The notes under the pieces are model-generated. The model was not told the origin of the DNA. It saw only the letters and a list, made by a program, of their open reading frames with translations, and searched no databases. Positions 8,385-17,642 of a stretch of 64,000 nucleotides of DNA are shown here, piece by piece. Origin of the DNA: Paracoccus tegillarcae (GTDB lineage: Bacteria > Pseudomonadota > Alphaproteobacteria > Rhodobacterales > Rhodobacteraceae). Where the stretch lies: assembly GCF_002847305.1 (NCBI RefSeq), contig NZ_CP025408.1:2501001-2565000 (forward strand), in the 5' to 3' direction. Made by a program: the position numbers and the translations under genes. Each line of letters begins with the position of its first letter. The first letter of the stretch is position 1.

Positions 8385-9668
8385 CTAATAGCCCTGGATC
8401 ACATAGCCGCCCGGTATCGCGTCCAGCGGGATATCGATGCTGCCCGAAGGATCGAACTGCACATAGCCGCCGGCATTGGCCAGGTAGAGCATGACCAGCA
8501 GCGCGATCGCAGCGGCGATCACGGCAAGGGCGATCTTCCAGGCGGAGTAGGGGCGTTCGCCCTGCACCCGCCCCGACTGGCCGTTGACGACAAAGCGAAA
8601 GCTCTTGCCGTTGTATTTATAGGCAGCCGTCCAGACCGGCAGCAGGACATGCTTGAAGGTCTCGCCCGAGAAATCCGTGCGGACCTGTTCAACGCGCTGC
8701 TCATCACCGCCGATATCGCGGCGCGCATCCATCATGATGACGCCGGCCATTTCCTGCCGGGCAATCCCGTGCCCGTCTGCCAGCGGGATGGTATAGCGCT
8801 CGGCCTCGAACCCGGCCAGATATTCGGGCCGGTAATCGGCCATATGAGACAGATCCCACGGGGTCAGCCCATCGGTAAAACGGCGCGGTAGTGACGATGA
8901 GGCCAGCACCAGCACGTCGTTGAAATCCCGCGCCACCTGACCGCTGCTGCGTCGCCAGCGGATGCGGCGCACCTGTGTTGGCACGCGTTCGCTCCGGCCG
9001 TTCACCTCGCGGGTGACATAGACCGTTTCGTAATAGTAATCGCCGCGCTGGCCGGAATAATCGGACCTCGTGCGCGAATCAAAGGTCCAGAATGGGGAAT
9101 AGACCCCCGTCATCCGCCGCCCACGCCTTGCATAGGCCAACAGCCCGTTCGGCGCGAACCACAGCCGGCCCATCCAGTCTTCCATCGCTGCCCGTGCCTG
9201 TTCCTCGCCAAGCACAAAAGGCAGTACGCCCTGCGGTTTCAACTGCCGGGTGACGCCGGTATCGGTGACCACCGGGGTCGCGCAAAAGGGGCAGTCTGTG
9301 GCGTGGCTGTCGGCGTCCAGTTCGATCTTGGCGCCGCAATTTGGACAAGACAGCGTGCGCACTTCCTCGACGAAATCGCTGGACTGATCCAGTCGCAGCC
9401 CCTTGTCCAGGGGGATCTCGACCAGTTCGGGCGATTTGTGCTGGGCGTCCCATTGCAGCGCACGCCCGGTTGTCGGGTCCAGCAGGATCGCCGCCTCGCC
9501 ATCCGCGCCGCCTTGTTTCTGCCGGGCAGGGGCGCGGGACTGGCCTTTGCCGATGCGCTGTTCATGCCCGCAATAATCGCAGACCAGCACCTCCTGGCCG
9601 GGCTGAAAGCGCAGGCTGGCCCCGCAATTCTCGCAGGGATAGCGATATTCGGATTGCGGCGTGGGCAT
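8385..9668 (-). CDS. Zinc-ribbon membrane protein (YdjG-like)
   Basis: The 427-residue protein opens with a rubredoxin-like zinc ribbon (Cys12, Cys15, Cys30, Cys33) and has a second ribbon at Cys108, Cys111, Cys126, Cys129. A long central region rich in aromatic residues follows (two FDSRTR/YYYETVY-type beta-rich stretches), then one transmembrane helix around residues 376-397 and a short hydrophobic tail. The ribbons should face the cytoplasm. It starts one base after the SPFH gene ends, so the two are co-transcribed. In Bacillus, zinc-ribbon membrane protein YdjG and SPFH protein YdjI also form one operon, which supports a joint membrane-stress role. The exact function is unknown. Confidence 0.75.
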   Translation of the reverse strand: MPTPQSEYRYPCENCGASLRFQPGQEVLVCDYCGHEQRIGKGQSRAPARQKQGGADGEAAILLDPTTGRALQWDAQHKSPELVEIPLDKGLRLDQSSDFVEEVRTLSCPNCGAKIELDADSHATDCPFCATPVVTDTGVTRQLKPQGVLPFVLGEEQARAAMEDWMGRLWFAPNGLLAYARRGRRMTGVYSPFWTFDSRTRSDYSGQRGDYYYETVYVTREVNGRSERVPTQVRRIRWRRSSGQVARDFNDVLVLASSSLPRRFTDGLTPWDLSHMADYRPEYLAGFEAERYTIPLADGHGIARQEMAGVIMMDARRDIGGDEQRVEQVRTDFSGETFKHVLLPVWTAAYKYNGKSFRFVVNGQSGRVQGERPYSAWKIALAVIAAAIALLVMLYLANAGGYVQFDPSGSIDIPLDAIPGGYVIQGY

Positions 9669-9669
9669 C

Positions 9670-10794
9670 TTAGCCTTGGGTCGGGACCGGAGGCGGCATC
9701 ATCGTAAACAGCTGCGCCAGTTCGGCCACATCATCGGCGGTTTTCCAGCCATCCTGGCCAGGCGTCCAGACCAGCGTCTCGCGGGTAAAGCTGCCATCGG
9801 CGGCCATCCGGCCCAGATGACCGCGCCCGTATGGGCCCTGCGACTGGCCATCTGCTGCGATATGCCACACGGTTTCCGCGGATTTCGGTGGCAGCGGTGG
9901 CGGTGTCGCGCCGGCTTGTGCGGCTGGCTGCGCGCCCCAGGGACCCATGCGCATGCCGCCCATCGCCATGCCCATGCCGGCACCCAGACCGGCACCCATG
10001 CCCGCACCTGCGCCGCCGGGGTTCTGGCTGGCATTCAGCATCGCCTCGCCGGCGGCATATTGGCTGAAGCGGTCCAGATCGCCGATGATGCCCATGCTGG
10101 TCCGCTTATCCAGCATTTTCTCAACTTCATCAGGCAAGCTGATGTTCTCGACATAAAATTCCGGAATCGTCAGGCCGTATTCTGCCACCGTGGGCGCAAT
10201 GGCCTTGGCAACCATCTTGCCCAGTTGATCGGTATTGGCAGCCATATCCAGAACCGGAATGCCGCTGCCCGCGATCATCCGCGAGAATTCCTGCACGATG
10301 ATGTTGCGCAGTTGAAAGCTGATCTCATCGCTGGTGAATTCGCCATCGGTGCCAACGATCTCTGCCATGAATTTCGCAGGATCGGTCACACGCATGGAAT
10401 AGGTGCCATAGGCGCGCAGCCGGACGGGGCCGAATTCCGGATCGCGCGCGATGATCGGATTTTTGGTGCCCCATTTCTGGTTGTTGAAGCGCGTGGTGTT
10501 GACGAAATAAATCTCGGATTTGAACGGGCTCTTGAAGCCGTGATCCCAGTGTTGAAGGCTGGTCAGGATCGGCAGGTTGTTCGTTTCCAGCAGGTAAAGG
10601 CCGGGGCCGAACACATCGGCCAGCTGCCCCTCATGGACAAAGACAGCCGCCTGTCCTTCGCGCACGGTCAGCTTGGCGCCGTATTTGATTGCGTGGCCCT
10701 GACGTTCAAACCGCCACACCATCGTGTCGCGGGTATCATCGGTCCATTCGATAACGTCGATGAACTCACCGGAAAGAAAATCGAGAATGCCCAT
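9670..10794 (-). CDS. SPFH-domain protein, YdjI / virion-core-like, with C-terminal GYF_2 domain
   Basis: This 374-residue protein resembles the YdjI group of SPFH proteins, cytoplasmic relatives of flotillins. The start MGILDFLSGEFIDVIEW is the family signature, and the SPFH core spans about residues 30-235. A glycine/methionine/alanine-rich flexible linker (about 260-295) leads to a GYF_2-like domain at about 309-363 (WHIAADGQSQGPYG and WTPGQDGW), a module expected to bind proline-rich partners. ATG 10794 is chosen because CAGGAG lies six bases upstream; the frame is open to 10854 without family similarity. In Bacillus the homologue binds the membrane-stress protein PspA. Here the neighbours are TelA, a DUF2927 lipoprotein and a zinc-ribbon membrane protein. 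Confidence 0.82.
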   Translation of the reverse strand: MGILDFLSGEFIDVIEWTDDTRDTMVWRFERQGHAIKYGAKLTVREGQAAVFVHEGQLADVFGPGLYLLETNNLPILTSLQHWDHGFKSPFKSEIYFVNTTRFNNQKWGTKNPIIARDPEFGPVRLRAYGTYSMRVTDPAKFMAEIVGTDGEFTSDEISFQLRNIIVQEFSRMIAGSGIPVLDMAANTDQLGKMVAKAIAPTVAEYGLTIPEFYVENISLPDEVEKMLDKRTSMGIIGDLDRFSQYAAGEAMLNASQNPGGAGAGMGAGLGAGMGMAMGGMRMGPWGAQPAAQAGATPPPLPPKSAETVWHIAADGQSQGPYGRGHLGRMAADGSFTRETLVWTPGQDGWKTADDVAELAQLFTMMPPPVPTQG

Positions 10795-10922
10795 CCATGT
10801 CTCCTGTGTCGGCGTTGCCTTGACCGGGCAACAGTAAATCAATGTAGCGACCATTCGCGGCGCGGCCAGTCATTTCACTTCGCAGGCCGCTGCTGCCGCG
10901 ATCTTGCGCGTCAGGCTGCGCA

Positions 10923-11978
10923 TCAGATGCCCGTTCCGACCAGTTCGCGCGCAATTTGGCGGACGATGGGTGTGGCCTCGGCCTCGGACATGCCGGGGCG
11001 CAGCCGGCGGTCGTAAAGGATACGCAGCAGCAATTCGTCATGCTGGGTGAGCAGGGCGAACTCTTCGTCATCGTTGAAGATAGAGGGGCGCGCACCGGGG
11101 CTGTCATTGGCCAGACCCATGCCCTGCGCCAGTTCCTCATGGATACAGGACGACCGCAGGCGGGGCGGCAGCTCTGCCCGGATCAGCGCCACGGCGTTGA
11201 CATAGACCGCACTGGGACCGCGTGAATAGGCAAAGACCGCGCAGAAATTGCCGGCATCCAGATCGCGCAGTGCGGCGATGTCAGAGCGGGGGATGCCGGG
11301 GACCAGTTGTTGCAGGCGCGGGCCAATCGCGCGCCGCTCTGCCTCGGTCAGGATCAGGACGGCAAAGTTGCCCTCTGCGCCCACCAGGCCAACCTCATGG
11401 CCGGACAGCCGGGCCAGACGCGCGGCAAAGGACGCGATCTCGGCCCGGTCGCGGCGCTGTGCGGCGATGTCGCTGGACGGCCCCCATTCGATCTGCATTC
11501 CGATCGGCCTTTGCCAACGGCGCAGCGGTGCCGCGTGGTGATCGGCAACCAGACGTTGGCCGTCGCGGCCATATTCGTCGCGCAGGGCAATCTGGATGAA
11601 ATTGCGGGCCAGATCGTCGGCGGTAAAAGGCGCGTCACCCGGTACCCGGTCCGTCCGCAACTTGCCGCGCGCGATCAGATCGGCCTCTACGCCTTGCAGA
11701 TAGCGGCCCATATTGCCGGCGCCGTCGCTATCGACCGCGTTTGCATTGGTCGCACGGGCACGGTCGGCGCGGGCCTGCCGGATCTCGGCCTGCCGTTGCG
11801 AGGCCAGCTCTGCCTCGGTCGGGCCCGAGGGTTCCGGCTGCACCTCTGGTGAGGGCTCGGTCCTGGGCGTATCCGGCTGAGTGTCGGTGCAGGCCGCCAG
11901 ACAAAGGGTCAGCAGCAGCAGAGCAGCCGTGGCGCACGAAGCGAGGTGAGTGTGAGTATGCAGGCCGGGCAGGGTCAT
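10923..11978 (-). CDS. DUF2927 domain-containing lipoprotein
   Basis: The 351-residue product has a signal peptide with lipobox LAAC at Cys30, then a charged, proline-rich spacer and a helical segment rich in Glu/Arg/Ala. The C-terminal half (about residues 150-340) matches DUF2927, a family with unknown function; the motif CIHEELAQGMGL within it resembles a metal-binding HE pair seen in zinc-dependent hydrolases, although it is not a canonical HExxH. It should be anchored in the outer or inner membrane facing the periplasm. The ATG at 11978 follows the telA stop by seven bases, so it forms an operon with telA; the SPFH gene follows after 128 bases in the same direction. Confidence 0.8.
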   Translation of the reverse strand: MTLPGLHTHTHLASCATAALLLLTLCLAACTDTQPDTPRTEPSPEVQPEPSGPTEAELASQRQAEIRQARADRARATNANAVDSDGAGNMGRYLQGVEADLIARGKLRTDRVPGDAPFTADDLARNFIQIALRDEYGRDGQRLVADHHAAPLRRWQRPIGMQIEWGPSSDIAAQRRDRAEIASFAARLARLSGHEVGLVGAEGNFAVLILTEAERRAIGPRLQQLVPGIPRSDIAALRDLDAGNFCAVFAYSRGPSAVYVNAVALIRAELPPRLRSSCIHEELAQGMGLANDSPGARPSIFNDDEEFALLTQHDELLLRILYDRRLRPGMSEAEATPIVRQIARELVGTGI

Positions 11979-11985
11979 CGGCGGC

Positions 11986-13167
11986 TCAGGCGCCGGGTCG
12001 ACCGATGGGGGTGTTGCTCTGCCGTGCGCTGGCCGAGGCCAGGGTATCGCGCAAATCGCCCTCCATCTGCTGCAACTCGTTTTCGGCGGCGGCACGGCGG
12101 GCCTTGCCCTCATCGGCGATGCGCAGGCTGTCCTCGATCGTGGCAATCAGTTCGGCATTGGCCGAGCGGACGGATTCGATGTCAAAGACGCCGCGCTCCA
12201 TCTCGGTGCGGATCTGGGCATTGGCCTGACGCAGGTTTTCGGCGTTGCGGGTCAGCAATTCGTTGGTCAGATCGGTGGCCTCGCGCACGGCGCCGGCGGC
12301 TTCGGCGCTGCGCTGAATGGTCACTGCCTGCGCCAGTTGGGTTTCCCACAGCGGCACGGTGTTGACCAGCGTGCTGTTGATCTTGGTCACCAGCGACTTG
12401 TCGTTTTCCTGAACCAGCCGGATCGAAGGCAGGGATTGCATCGTCACCTGACGGGTCAGTTTCAGGTCATGCACCCGCCGTTCCAGATCGTCGCGCAGGC
12501 CGCGCAGATCACGCAGTTCCTGCGCCTGCATCACCTGCTGGCTTTCGCCCGCCGCATTCACCTCGGCCTCTTTCGCGGGGATGGTGGTGGTGTCCATCTC
12601 GCGCAGCTTTTCCTCGCCCGCGGCAATATACAGCGCCAGTTCGTCATAAAAGGTCAGGGTGCGCTCATACAGCACATCCAACGACTTGATATCGACCAGC
12701 AGGCGCTGTTCGTGACTTTCCAGATCCGACGTGATGTTGTCGATCTGGGTCTGCACCTCTTCGTAATTGGCGACAAAGCGGGCGAAGGGCGCGGTGCGGC
12801 CCAACAGCTTTTCCCACCAGCTCCGCTTGCGGCGCATGTCGAGTTCGCTGACGGAAAAGCCGCGAATGGTGGTGACGATATTGCGCAAGGATTCGCCCGC
12901 CGGCCCGACATCCTTGTTCTTGACGTCGGCCAGCATCTTTTGGCTGATTTCCTGCAATCCCGCCTGTGCGCGGCTGCCGAAATGCACCACCGAGCCGGTA
13001 TCGCTGATATTGATTTCGTCCATCCGCTTGCGGATGCCTTCTGCCACCGGGGTTTCGGCCTGATCAAGCGGCACGATGTCCGGTGTCGGCTCTGGCAGCA
13101 CGACGGCGGTCAGCTTTTCGATCTCTTTCAGATTGGCTTCCGCGCGCTTCTGGGTTTCGTCGGTCAT
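11986..13167 (-). CDS. TelA-family toxic-anion resistance protein
   Basis: This 392-residue, mostly helical cytoplasmic protein belongs to the TelA/YceG-like family named for tellurite resistance. Recognisable parts are the basic SWWEKLLGR segment and the coiled-coil core ending in TIPAKEAEVN. The family is linked to resistance to tellurite, antibiotics and lantibiotics and is often found with Ter or envelope-stress genes, but its biochemical role is unknown. The ATG at 13167 has AAGGAACC upstream; the frame is open to 13482 but overlaps fadB without similarity. It is the first gene of a minus-strand set that continues with the DUF2927 lipoprotein, SPFH and zinc-ribbon genes. Confidence 0.88.
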   Translation of the reverse strand: MTDETQKRAEANLKEIEKLTAVVLPEPTPDIVPLDQAETPVAEGIRKRMDEINISDTGSVVHFGSRAQAGLQEISQKMLADVKNKDVGPAGESLRNIVTTIRGFSVSELDMRRKRSWWEKLLGRTAPFARFVANYEEVQTQIDNITSDLESHEQRLLVDIKSLDVLYERTLTFYDELALYIAAGEEKLREMDTTTIPAKEAEVNAAGESQQVMQAQELRDLRGLRDDLERRVHDLKLTRQVTMQSLPSIRLVQENDKSLVTKINSTLVNTVPLWETQLAQAVTIQRSAEAAGAVREATDLTNELLTRNAENLRQANAQIRTEMERGVFDIESVRSANAELIATIEDSLRIADEGKARRAAAENELQQMEGDLRDTLASASARQSNTPIGRPGA

Positions 13168-13320
13168 CAACGGTTCCTTCGTGATGCAGGTGCATTCGGG
13201 CCGCAGCATACGGTCAAATGCCGTCGGTTCAACATGAAGCGCGGCGTAAAGTTCCTGCCGAGGCGATTGCGACCGCTTTGGCGCGCTATTCGGGCAGCCC
13301 CGCGTGATCCAGGCCTGCGC

Positions 13321-13356
13321 ATAAAATAAGACCCGAGGCGGCTGCGCCCCGGGTCT
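13321..13356 (-). terminator. Intrinsic terminator downstream of the fadB-like gene
   Basis: On the minus strand AGACCCG pairs with CGGGTCT, extended by an inner GGCG/CGCC pairing, and is followed by TTATTTTAT. It lies 29 bases after the stop codon of the 3-hydroxyacyl-CoA dehydrogenase gene and separates beta-oxidation genes from telA. Confidence 0.75.
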
Positions 13357-13384
13357 CGCTTCTGGCATATCGCCGACAGTCTGC

Positions 13385-15571
13385 TCAGGCGGCCTGTTTC
13401 TTCTGACCAAAGCGGCCATAGAAGGTCTGATCCTTGCTGGCCATGTCGCGCAGCAGGTCAGGGGCCCTGAAGCGGTCGCCATGTTCCGCTGTCAGCTTGT
13501 CGCAGATCTCGACCGCACGGGCGGCGCCCAGCATATCCAGCCAGCCGAACGGACCACCCGACCACGGCGCAAAGCCCCAGCCAAGGATCGCGCCGACATC
13601 GCCTTCGCGGATGTCCTCCAGCACGCCTTCTTCGAGGGCGCGCACGGCCTCCAGCGACTGGGCGAACATCAGGCGGTGCTGCACTTCGGTCAGTTCCGGC
13701 TGATCGTCGCCTTCGGGCCAGTTCTGCTCGACGCCATCCCAGAAGCCCTGACGCTTGCCCTTGTCGTCATAGTCATAGAAGCCCGCGTTGGATTTGCGGC
13801 CAAGGCGGCCTTCATCGGCCATCCTGAACAGCACCTCATCGACCGCGCCATCGGGATAGGCATCGCCCATCGCAGCCTTGGTCGCCTTGGCGATCTTCAC
13901 GCCCAGATCAATCGAGGTTTCGTCGACCAGTTGCAGCGGGCCAAGCGGCATCCCCATCATCTTGGCCGCATTTTCGACCAGCGTCGGGTTCACACCCTCG
14001 GCGACCATGCGGATGCCCTCGTTGATATAGGGGATGATGCAGCGGTTGGCGTAGAAGAAGCGCGCATCATTGACCACGATGGGCGTCTTGCGGATCTGGC
14101 GCACGAAATCCAGCGCCTTGGCAACGGCGCGCGGGCCGGTCTGCTTGCCCTTGATGATCTCGACCAGCAGCATCTTGTCCACCGGGGAAAAGAAGTGGAT
14201 GCCGATGAATTGCTCGGGGCGCGACGACGCCTTGGCCAGCTCGCTGATCGGCAGGGTCGAGGTGTTGGTCGCAAAGATTGCATCCTCGGGGATAACGGCC
14301 TCTGCCTTGGCGGTGACATCTGCCTTGACGCCGGGGTCTTCGAACACGGCCTCGACGATCAGGTCGCAGCCTTCCAGCGCGGCATAATCAGTGGTGGCGG
14401 TGATGCGGTCCAGCACCTCGGCCTTCTTGTCTTCGGTCGATTTCTTGCGGCTGATCGCCTTGTCCAGCAGACCGGTGGAATAGGATTTGCCCTTATCCGC
14501 CGATTCCTGCTTGGCGTCGATCAGCACCACCTGAATGCCGGCCATGGCCGACACATAGGCAATGCCCGCGCCCATCATGCCCGCGCCCAGAATGCCGACC
14601 TTGCTGACTTTCTGATCGGGTGCGTCGGGACGGTTCGCGCCTTTTTCCAGCGCCTCTTTATTGATGAAGAGGCTGCGGATCATCGCGGTGGAGGACGGGT
14701 TCATCAGCACATTGGTGAACCATCGCGCCTCGATCTTCAGCGCCTGATCAAAGGGCACCATCGCGCCTTCGTAGACGGCAGACAGCAGCGCCTTGGCGGC
14801 GGGATAGACGCCCATGGTCTTGCCATGGACCATCGCCGATGCGCCAACAAAGGTCATGAAGCCGGCGGGATGGTAAGGCTCGCCGCCGGGCATCTTGTAG
14901 CCCTTGGCATCCCACGGCTTGACGATATCGGCGTCGGTTGCGTTCAGCACCCATTCGCGCGCGGCGGCGACCGGGTCTGCCACGACCTCGTCGATCAGGC
15001 CGGCGGATTTGGCCTTGGCCGGGTCCGACAGCTTGCCCTCCAGCAGGAAAGGCGCAGCCGCCATGGCGCCCATCTTGCGCGCCAGACGCGTGGTGCCGCC
15101 GCTGCCGGGGAAGATGCCGACCATGATTTCCGGCAGGCCGATCTTGGCCTTGGGGTTTTCGGCAGCAAAGATGCGATGCGTCGCCAGCGGCAGTTCCAGC
15201 CCGATGCCAAGCGCGGTGCCGGGCAGGGCGCTGGCAATCGGCTTGCCGCCCTTGTTGGTCTTGGGGTCCATGCCTGCGCGCTCGATCTTGCGCAGCATGT
15301 GGTGCAGCGACATGACGCCGTCAAAGACGCCCTGCGCGCCGCCCTGTTCCTTCATGCCAGCGATGACATTCAGGTCCATGCCGCCGGCAAAGTCCTTCTT
15401 GCCGCTGGTGATGACGATGCCCTTGACGGCCTCATCGGCCAGCGCGTCGTCGATCAGGCCGTCCAGCGCAGTTGCGCCGTCCATCGACAGCACGTTCATC
15501 GATTTGTTCGGGACGTCCCAGGTGATGATGGCGACGCCGTCGGCGTCTTTCTTCATGGTGAAATCGGTCAT
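13385..15571 (-). CDS. Bifunctional enoyl-CoA hydratase / 3-hydroxyacyl-CoA dehydrogenase (FadB/FadJ type)
   Basis: At 728 residues this matches the alpha subunit of the fatty-acid oxidation complex. Residues 1-300 form the crotonase domain with the oxyanion-hole region GGMDLNVIAG and LPGTALGIGLE. A Rossmann domain begins near residue 325 with VGILGAGMMGAGIA, and the conserved FFSPVDKMLLVEII and C-terminal 3-hydroxyacyl-CoA dehydrogenase helices follow. It hydrates enoyl-CoA and oxidises the product with NAD+. It is the last gene of the minus-strand operon GST-thiolase-hydratase/dehydrogenase, 15 bases after the thiolase stop. Whether it is FadB or FadJ cannot be decided from sequence alone. 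Confidence 0.95.
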   Translation of the reverse strand: MTDFTMKKDADGVAIITWDVPNKSMNVLSMDGATALDGLIDDALADEAVKGIVITSGKKDFAGGMDLNVIAGMKEQGGAQGVFDGVMSLHHMLRKIERAGMDPKTNKGGKPIASALPGTALGIGLELPLATHRIFAAENPKAKIGLPEIMVGIFPGSGGTTRLARKMGAMAAAPFLLEGKLSDPAKAKSAGLIDEVVADPVAAAREWVLNATDADIVKPWDAKGYKMPGGEPYHPAGFMTFVGASAMVHGKTMGVYPAAKALLSAVYEGAMVPFDQALKIEARWFTNVLMNPSSTAMIRSLFINKEALEKGANRPDAPDQKVSKVGILGAGMMGAGIAYVSAMAGIQVVLIDAKQESADKGKSYSTGLLDKAISRKKSTEDKKAEVLDRITATTDYAALEGCDLIVEAVFEDPGVKADVTAKAEAVIPEDAIFATNTSTLPISELAKASSRPEQFIGIHFFSPVDKMLLVEIIKGKQTGPRAVAKALDFVRQIRKTPIVVNDARFFYANRCIIPYINEGIRMVAEGVNPTLVENAAKMMGMPLGPLQLVDETSIDLGVKIAKATKAAMGDAYPDGAVDEVLFRMADEGRLGRKSNAGFYDYDDKGKRQGFWDGVEQNWPEGDDQPELTEVQHRLMFAQSLEAVRALEEGVLEDIREGDVGAILGWGFAPWSGGPFGWLDMLGAARAVEICDKLTAEHGDRFRAPDLLRDMASKDQTFYGRFGQKKQAA

Positions 15572-15586
15572 TGGATCGGCCCTCCC

Positions 15587-16798
15587 TTACACGCGTTCGA
15601 TGATCGTGGCCGCGCCCATGCCGGACGCGATGCACAGGGTCGCCAGACCCACATTCTTGTCCTGACGCTCCAACTCATCCAGCAGGGTGCCGATGATGAT
15701 CGCGCCGGTCGCGCCCAGAGGGTGACCCATCGCGATGGAGCCGCCATTGACGTTGACCACTGCCGGGTCGACCTGAAACGCCTGCATGAAGCGCAGCACG
15801 ACGCTGGCGAAGGCCTCGTTCACCTCAAACAGGTCGATATCGCTGATCGACATGCCGCTGTCGGCCAGGATCTTTTCGGTCACCGGCACCGGGCCGGTCA
15901 GCATGATCGTCGGATCGGTGCCGATCTTGGCGGTGGCGCGGATGCGGGCGCGGGGCTTGAGCCCGAACCGTTCGCCGAATTCCTTGTTGCCGATCAGCAC
16001 GGCCGCCGCGCCATCGACGATGCCCGAGCTGTTGCCCGCATGGTGGATGTGATTGATGTGATCCAGATGCGGGTATTTCAGCATCGCGACCTTGTCAAAG
16101 CCGGGCATGACCTCGCCCATATCCTTGAAGCTGGCATTCAGCTTCGCCAGATCCTCGACGCCGGTGCCGGGGCGCATATATTCGTCGCGGTCCAGAATGG
16201 TCAGGCCGTTCTGGTCAAGCACCGGCACGATGGATTTGGCAAAACGATTATCGGCCCAGGCCTCGGCGGCGCGGCGCTGCGATTCAACGGCCAAAGCGTC
16301 GGCCTCTTCGCGGGTAAAGCCGTATTCGGTGGCGATAATATCGGCCGAAATGCCCTGCGGCACGAAATAGGTCTTCATGGCGATGCCGGGATCGACGGCA
16401 ATGGCGGCGCCATCGCTGCCCATGGCCACACGGCCCATCATTTCGACGCCACCGGCGATATAGCCGTTGCCAGCCCCGCCCTTGATCTGGTTGGCGGCCA
16501 GGTTAACGGCCTCCATGCCCGAGGCACAAAAGCGGTTGATCGCCAGACCGGGGATGGATTCGTCCAGATCAGAGGCCAGCACGGCGCTGCGCGCAAGGCA
16601 GCCGCCCTGTTCCTTGACCTGCGTGACGTTGCCCCAGATCACGTCCTCGACGGCGTGACCTTCCAGATTGTTGCGTTCCTTGACGGCATTCAGCAACCGC
16701 GCCGACAGCGCCAGCGAGGTGACTTCGTGCAGGCTGCCATCCGGGCGGCCCTTGCCGCGCGGGGTGCGGGCGGCGTCATAGATATAAGCTTCGGTCAT
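15587..16798 (-). CDS. Acetyl-CoA C-acyltransferase (thiolase, FadA type)
   Basis: This 403-residue thiolase performs the final cleavage of beta-oxidation, releasing acetyl-CoA. It has the nucleophile Cys91 in NRFCASGMEAVN, the motif NVNGGSIAMGHPLGATGA with the catalytic histidine, and the C-terminal Cys389 in LCIASGMGAA. The start overlaps the end of the upstream glutathione S-transferase gene by four bases (ATGA), so translation is coupled. It is followed at once by the FadB/FadJ-type gene, which makes a complete thiolase-multienzyme pair. Confidence 0.95.
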   Translation of the reverse strand: MTEAYIYDAARTPRGKGRPDGSLHEVTSLALSARLLNAVKERNNLEGHAVEDVIWGNVTQVKEQGGCLARSAVLASDLDESIPGLAINRFCASGMEAVNLAANQIKGGAGNGYIAGGVEMMGRVAMGSDGAAIAVDPGIAMKTYFVPQGISADIIATEYGFTREEADALAVESQRRAAEAWADNRFAKSIVPVLDQNGLTILDRDEYMRPGTGVEDLAKLNASFKDMGEVMPGFDKVAMLKYPHLDHINHIHHAGNSSGIVDGAAAVLIGNKEFGERFGLKPRARIRATAKIGTDPTIMLTGPVPVTEKILADSGMSISDIDLFEVNEAFASVVLRFMQAFQVDPAVVNVNGGSIAMGHPLGATGAIIIGTLLDELERQDKNVGLATLCIASGMGAATIIERV

Positions 16799-17436
16799 GT
16801 GTCCTCCTTGGGCGCCCGGTCCGACGGATTGCCGGGCATCAGATCATAGGGTTTCTTCCAACCGGGCAGGGCGGCGATTGCGTCCAGCCAGCGGTCAATA
16901 TGCGGCCATTCGGCACGATCAAAGCCGAACGGCTCTGGGTAATACAGGTAGCCGCAGCAGGCGAAATCGGCGACGGTCGGCGCGCTGTCGGCGACCCATT
17001 CGCGGCTTGCCAGATGGCTGTTCAGCACCTTGTAGGCGGCGCTGGCCCGACCTTGCAGCCAATCGATGGCGGCCTGCGGGCGTTTCTCGGCAGGCAGAAA
17101 GTTCATAAGGAACCGCAAGGGGCCAGCCTGCGCCGACAGTTTGTGATTGTCGAACATGATCCAGCGCAGGGTCTCATTGCGGTCGCTGCCCAGGAACTTG
17201 CCCGTCTTTTCGGCGATATGCAGCTGGATCACGGCGGATTGCGTCAGCGTCAGATCACCCTCGCGGAAGACCGGCACCTCGCCCATTTCGTTCAGCGCCT
17301 GAAATTCAGGGCTGCGCGCCTCGCCATTGAAGAAATCGACATAGACGGGCTGCCAGTCATAGCCGGCCAGTTCCATCGTCAGCGCCGCCTTATAGGCATT
17401 GCCGCTTTCGCCAAAGCACCAGAGTTGTGCGGTCAT
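16795..17436 (-). CDS. Glutathione S-transferase family protein
   Basis: The 213-residue protein has an N-terminal thioredoxin-like domain (LWCFGESGNAYKAAL, with GEVPVF and QSAVIQLHIAEKTG typical of the glutathione site) and a C-terminal all-helical domain (TVADFACCGYLYY). The N-terminal Ser/Cys region suggests a beta- or nu-type cytosolic enzyme, but the substrate is unknown. It is the first gene of the operon with thiolase and FadB/FadJ, overlapping thiolase by four bases. The link to beta-oxidation implies a detoxifying or isomerising role for reactive acyl intermediates; that is inference. Confidence 0.88.
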   Translation of the reverse strand: MTAQLWCFGESGNAYKAALTMELAGYDWQPVYVDFFNGEARSPEFQALNEMGEVPVFREGDLTLTQSAVIQLHIAEKTGKFLGSDRNETLRWIMFDNHKLSAQAGPLRFLMNFLPAEKRPQAAIDWLQGRASAAYKVLNSHLASREWVADSAPTVADFACCGYLYYPEPFGFDRAEWPHIDRWLDAIAALPGWKKPYDLMPGNPSDRAPKEDT

Positions 17437-17455
17437 GTCACGGTCCTTTCCGACG

Positions 17456-17508
17456 CCGGGGGCTTCGCGCCCCCGGACCCCCGCGGGATATTTCTATGAA
17501 GAAGAAAA
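17456..17508. repeat. Rhodobacteraceae-type intergenic palindromic repeat, copy A
   Basis: A perfect hairpin, CCGGGGGC (17456-17463) with GCCCCCGG (17469-17476), is followed by a CCCCCGCGGGATATTT segment and a purine-rich TATGAAGAAGAAA tail. Two further copies of the ATATTT/TGAAGAAGAA core occur at 17643-17686 and 45808-45874. It resembles REP-like elements; copy A lies directly upstream of the GST start on the minus strand. Confidence 0.6.
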
Positions 17509-17642
17509 CGCGCGTTAACCTAAATGCAAGGTTTCCTCTTCAGGTTGTGTCTTGCGGTACAGGCTGGGAAGCCGATGACCGCTGAAGGAGAAAGCCCCGG
17601 TTCGCGCCATTGATGCCCATGGCCGCGCGTGGGTCGGGGCCG

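Noticed and set aside
13481..16849. 1,122-codon open frame on the plus strand
   Set aside because: It is the antisense of the FadB/FadJ-type and thiolase genes. The translation is low-complexity and His/Gly/Ala/Arg-rich with no domain, an effect of high GC content.
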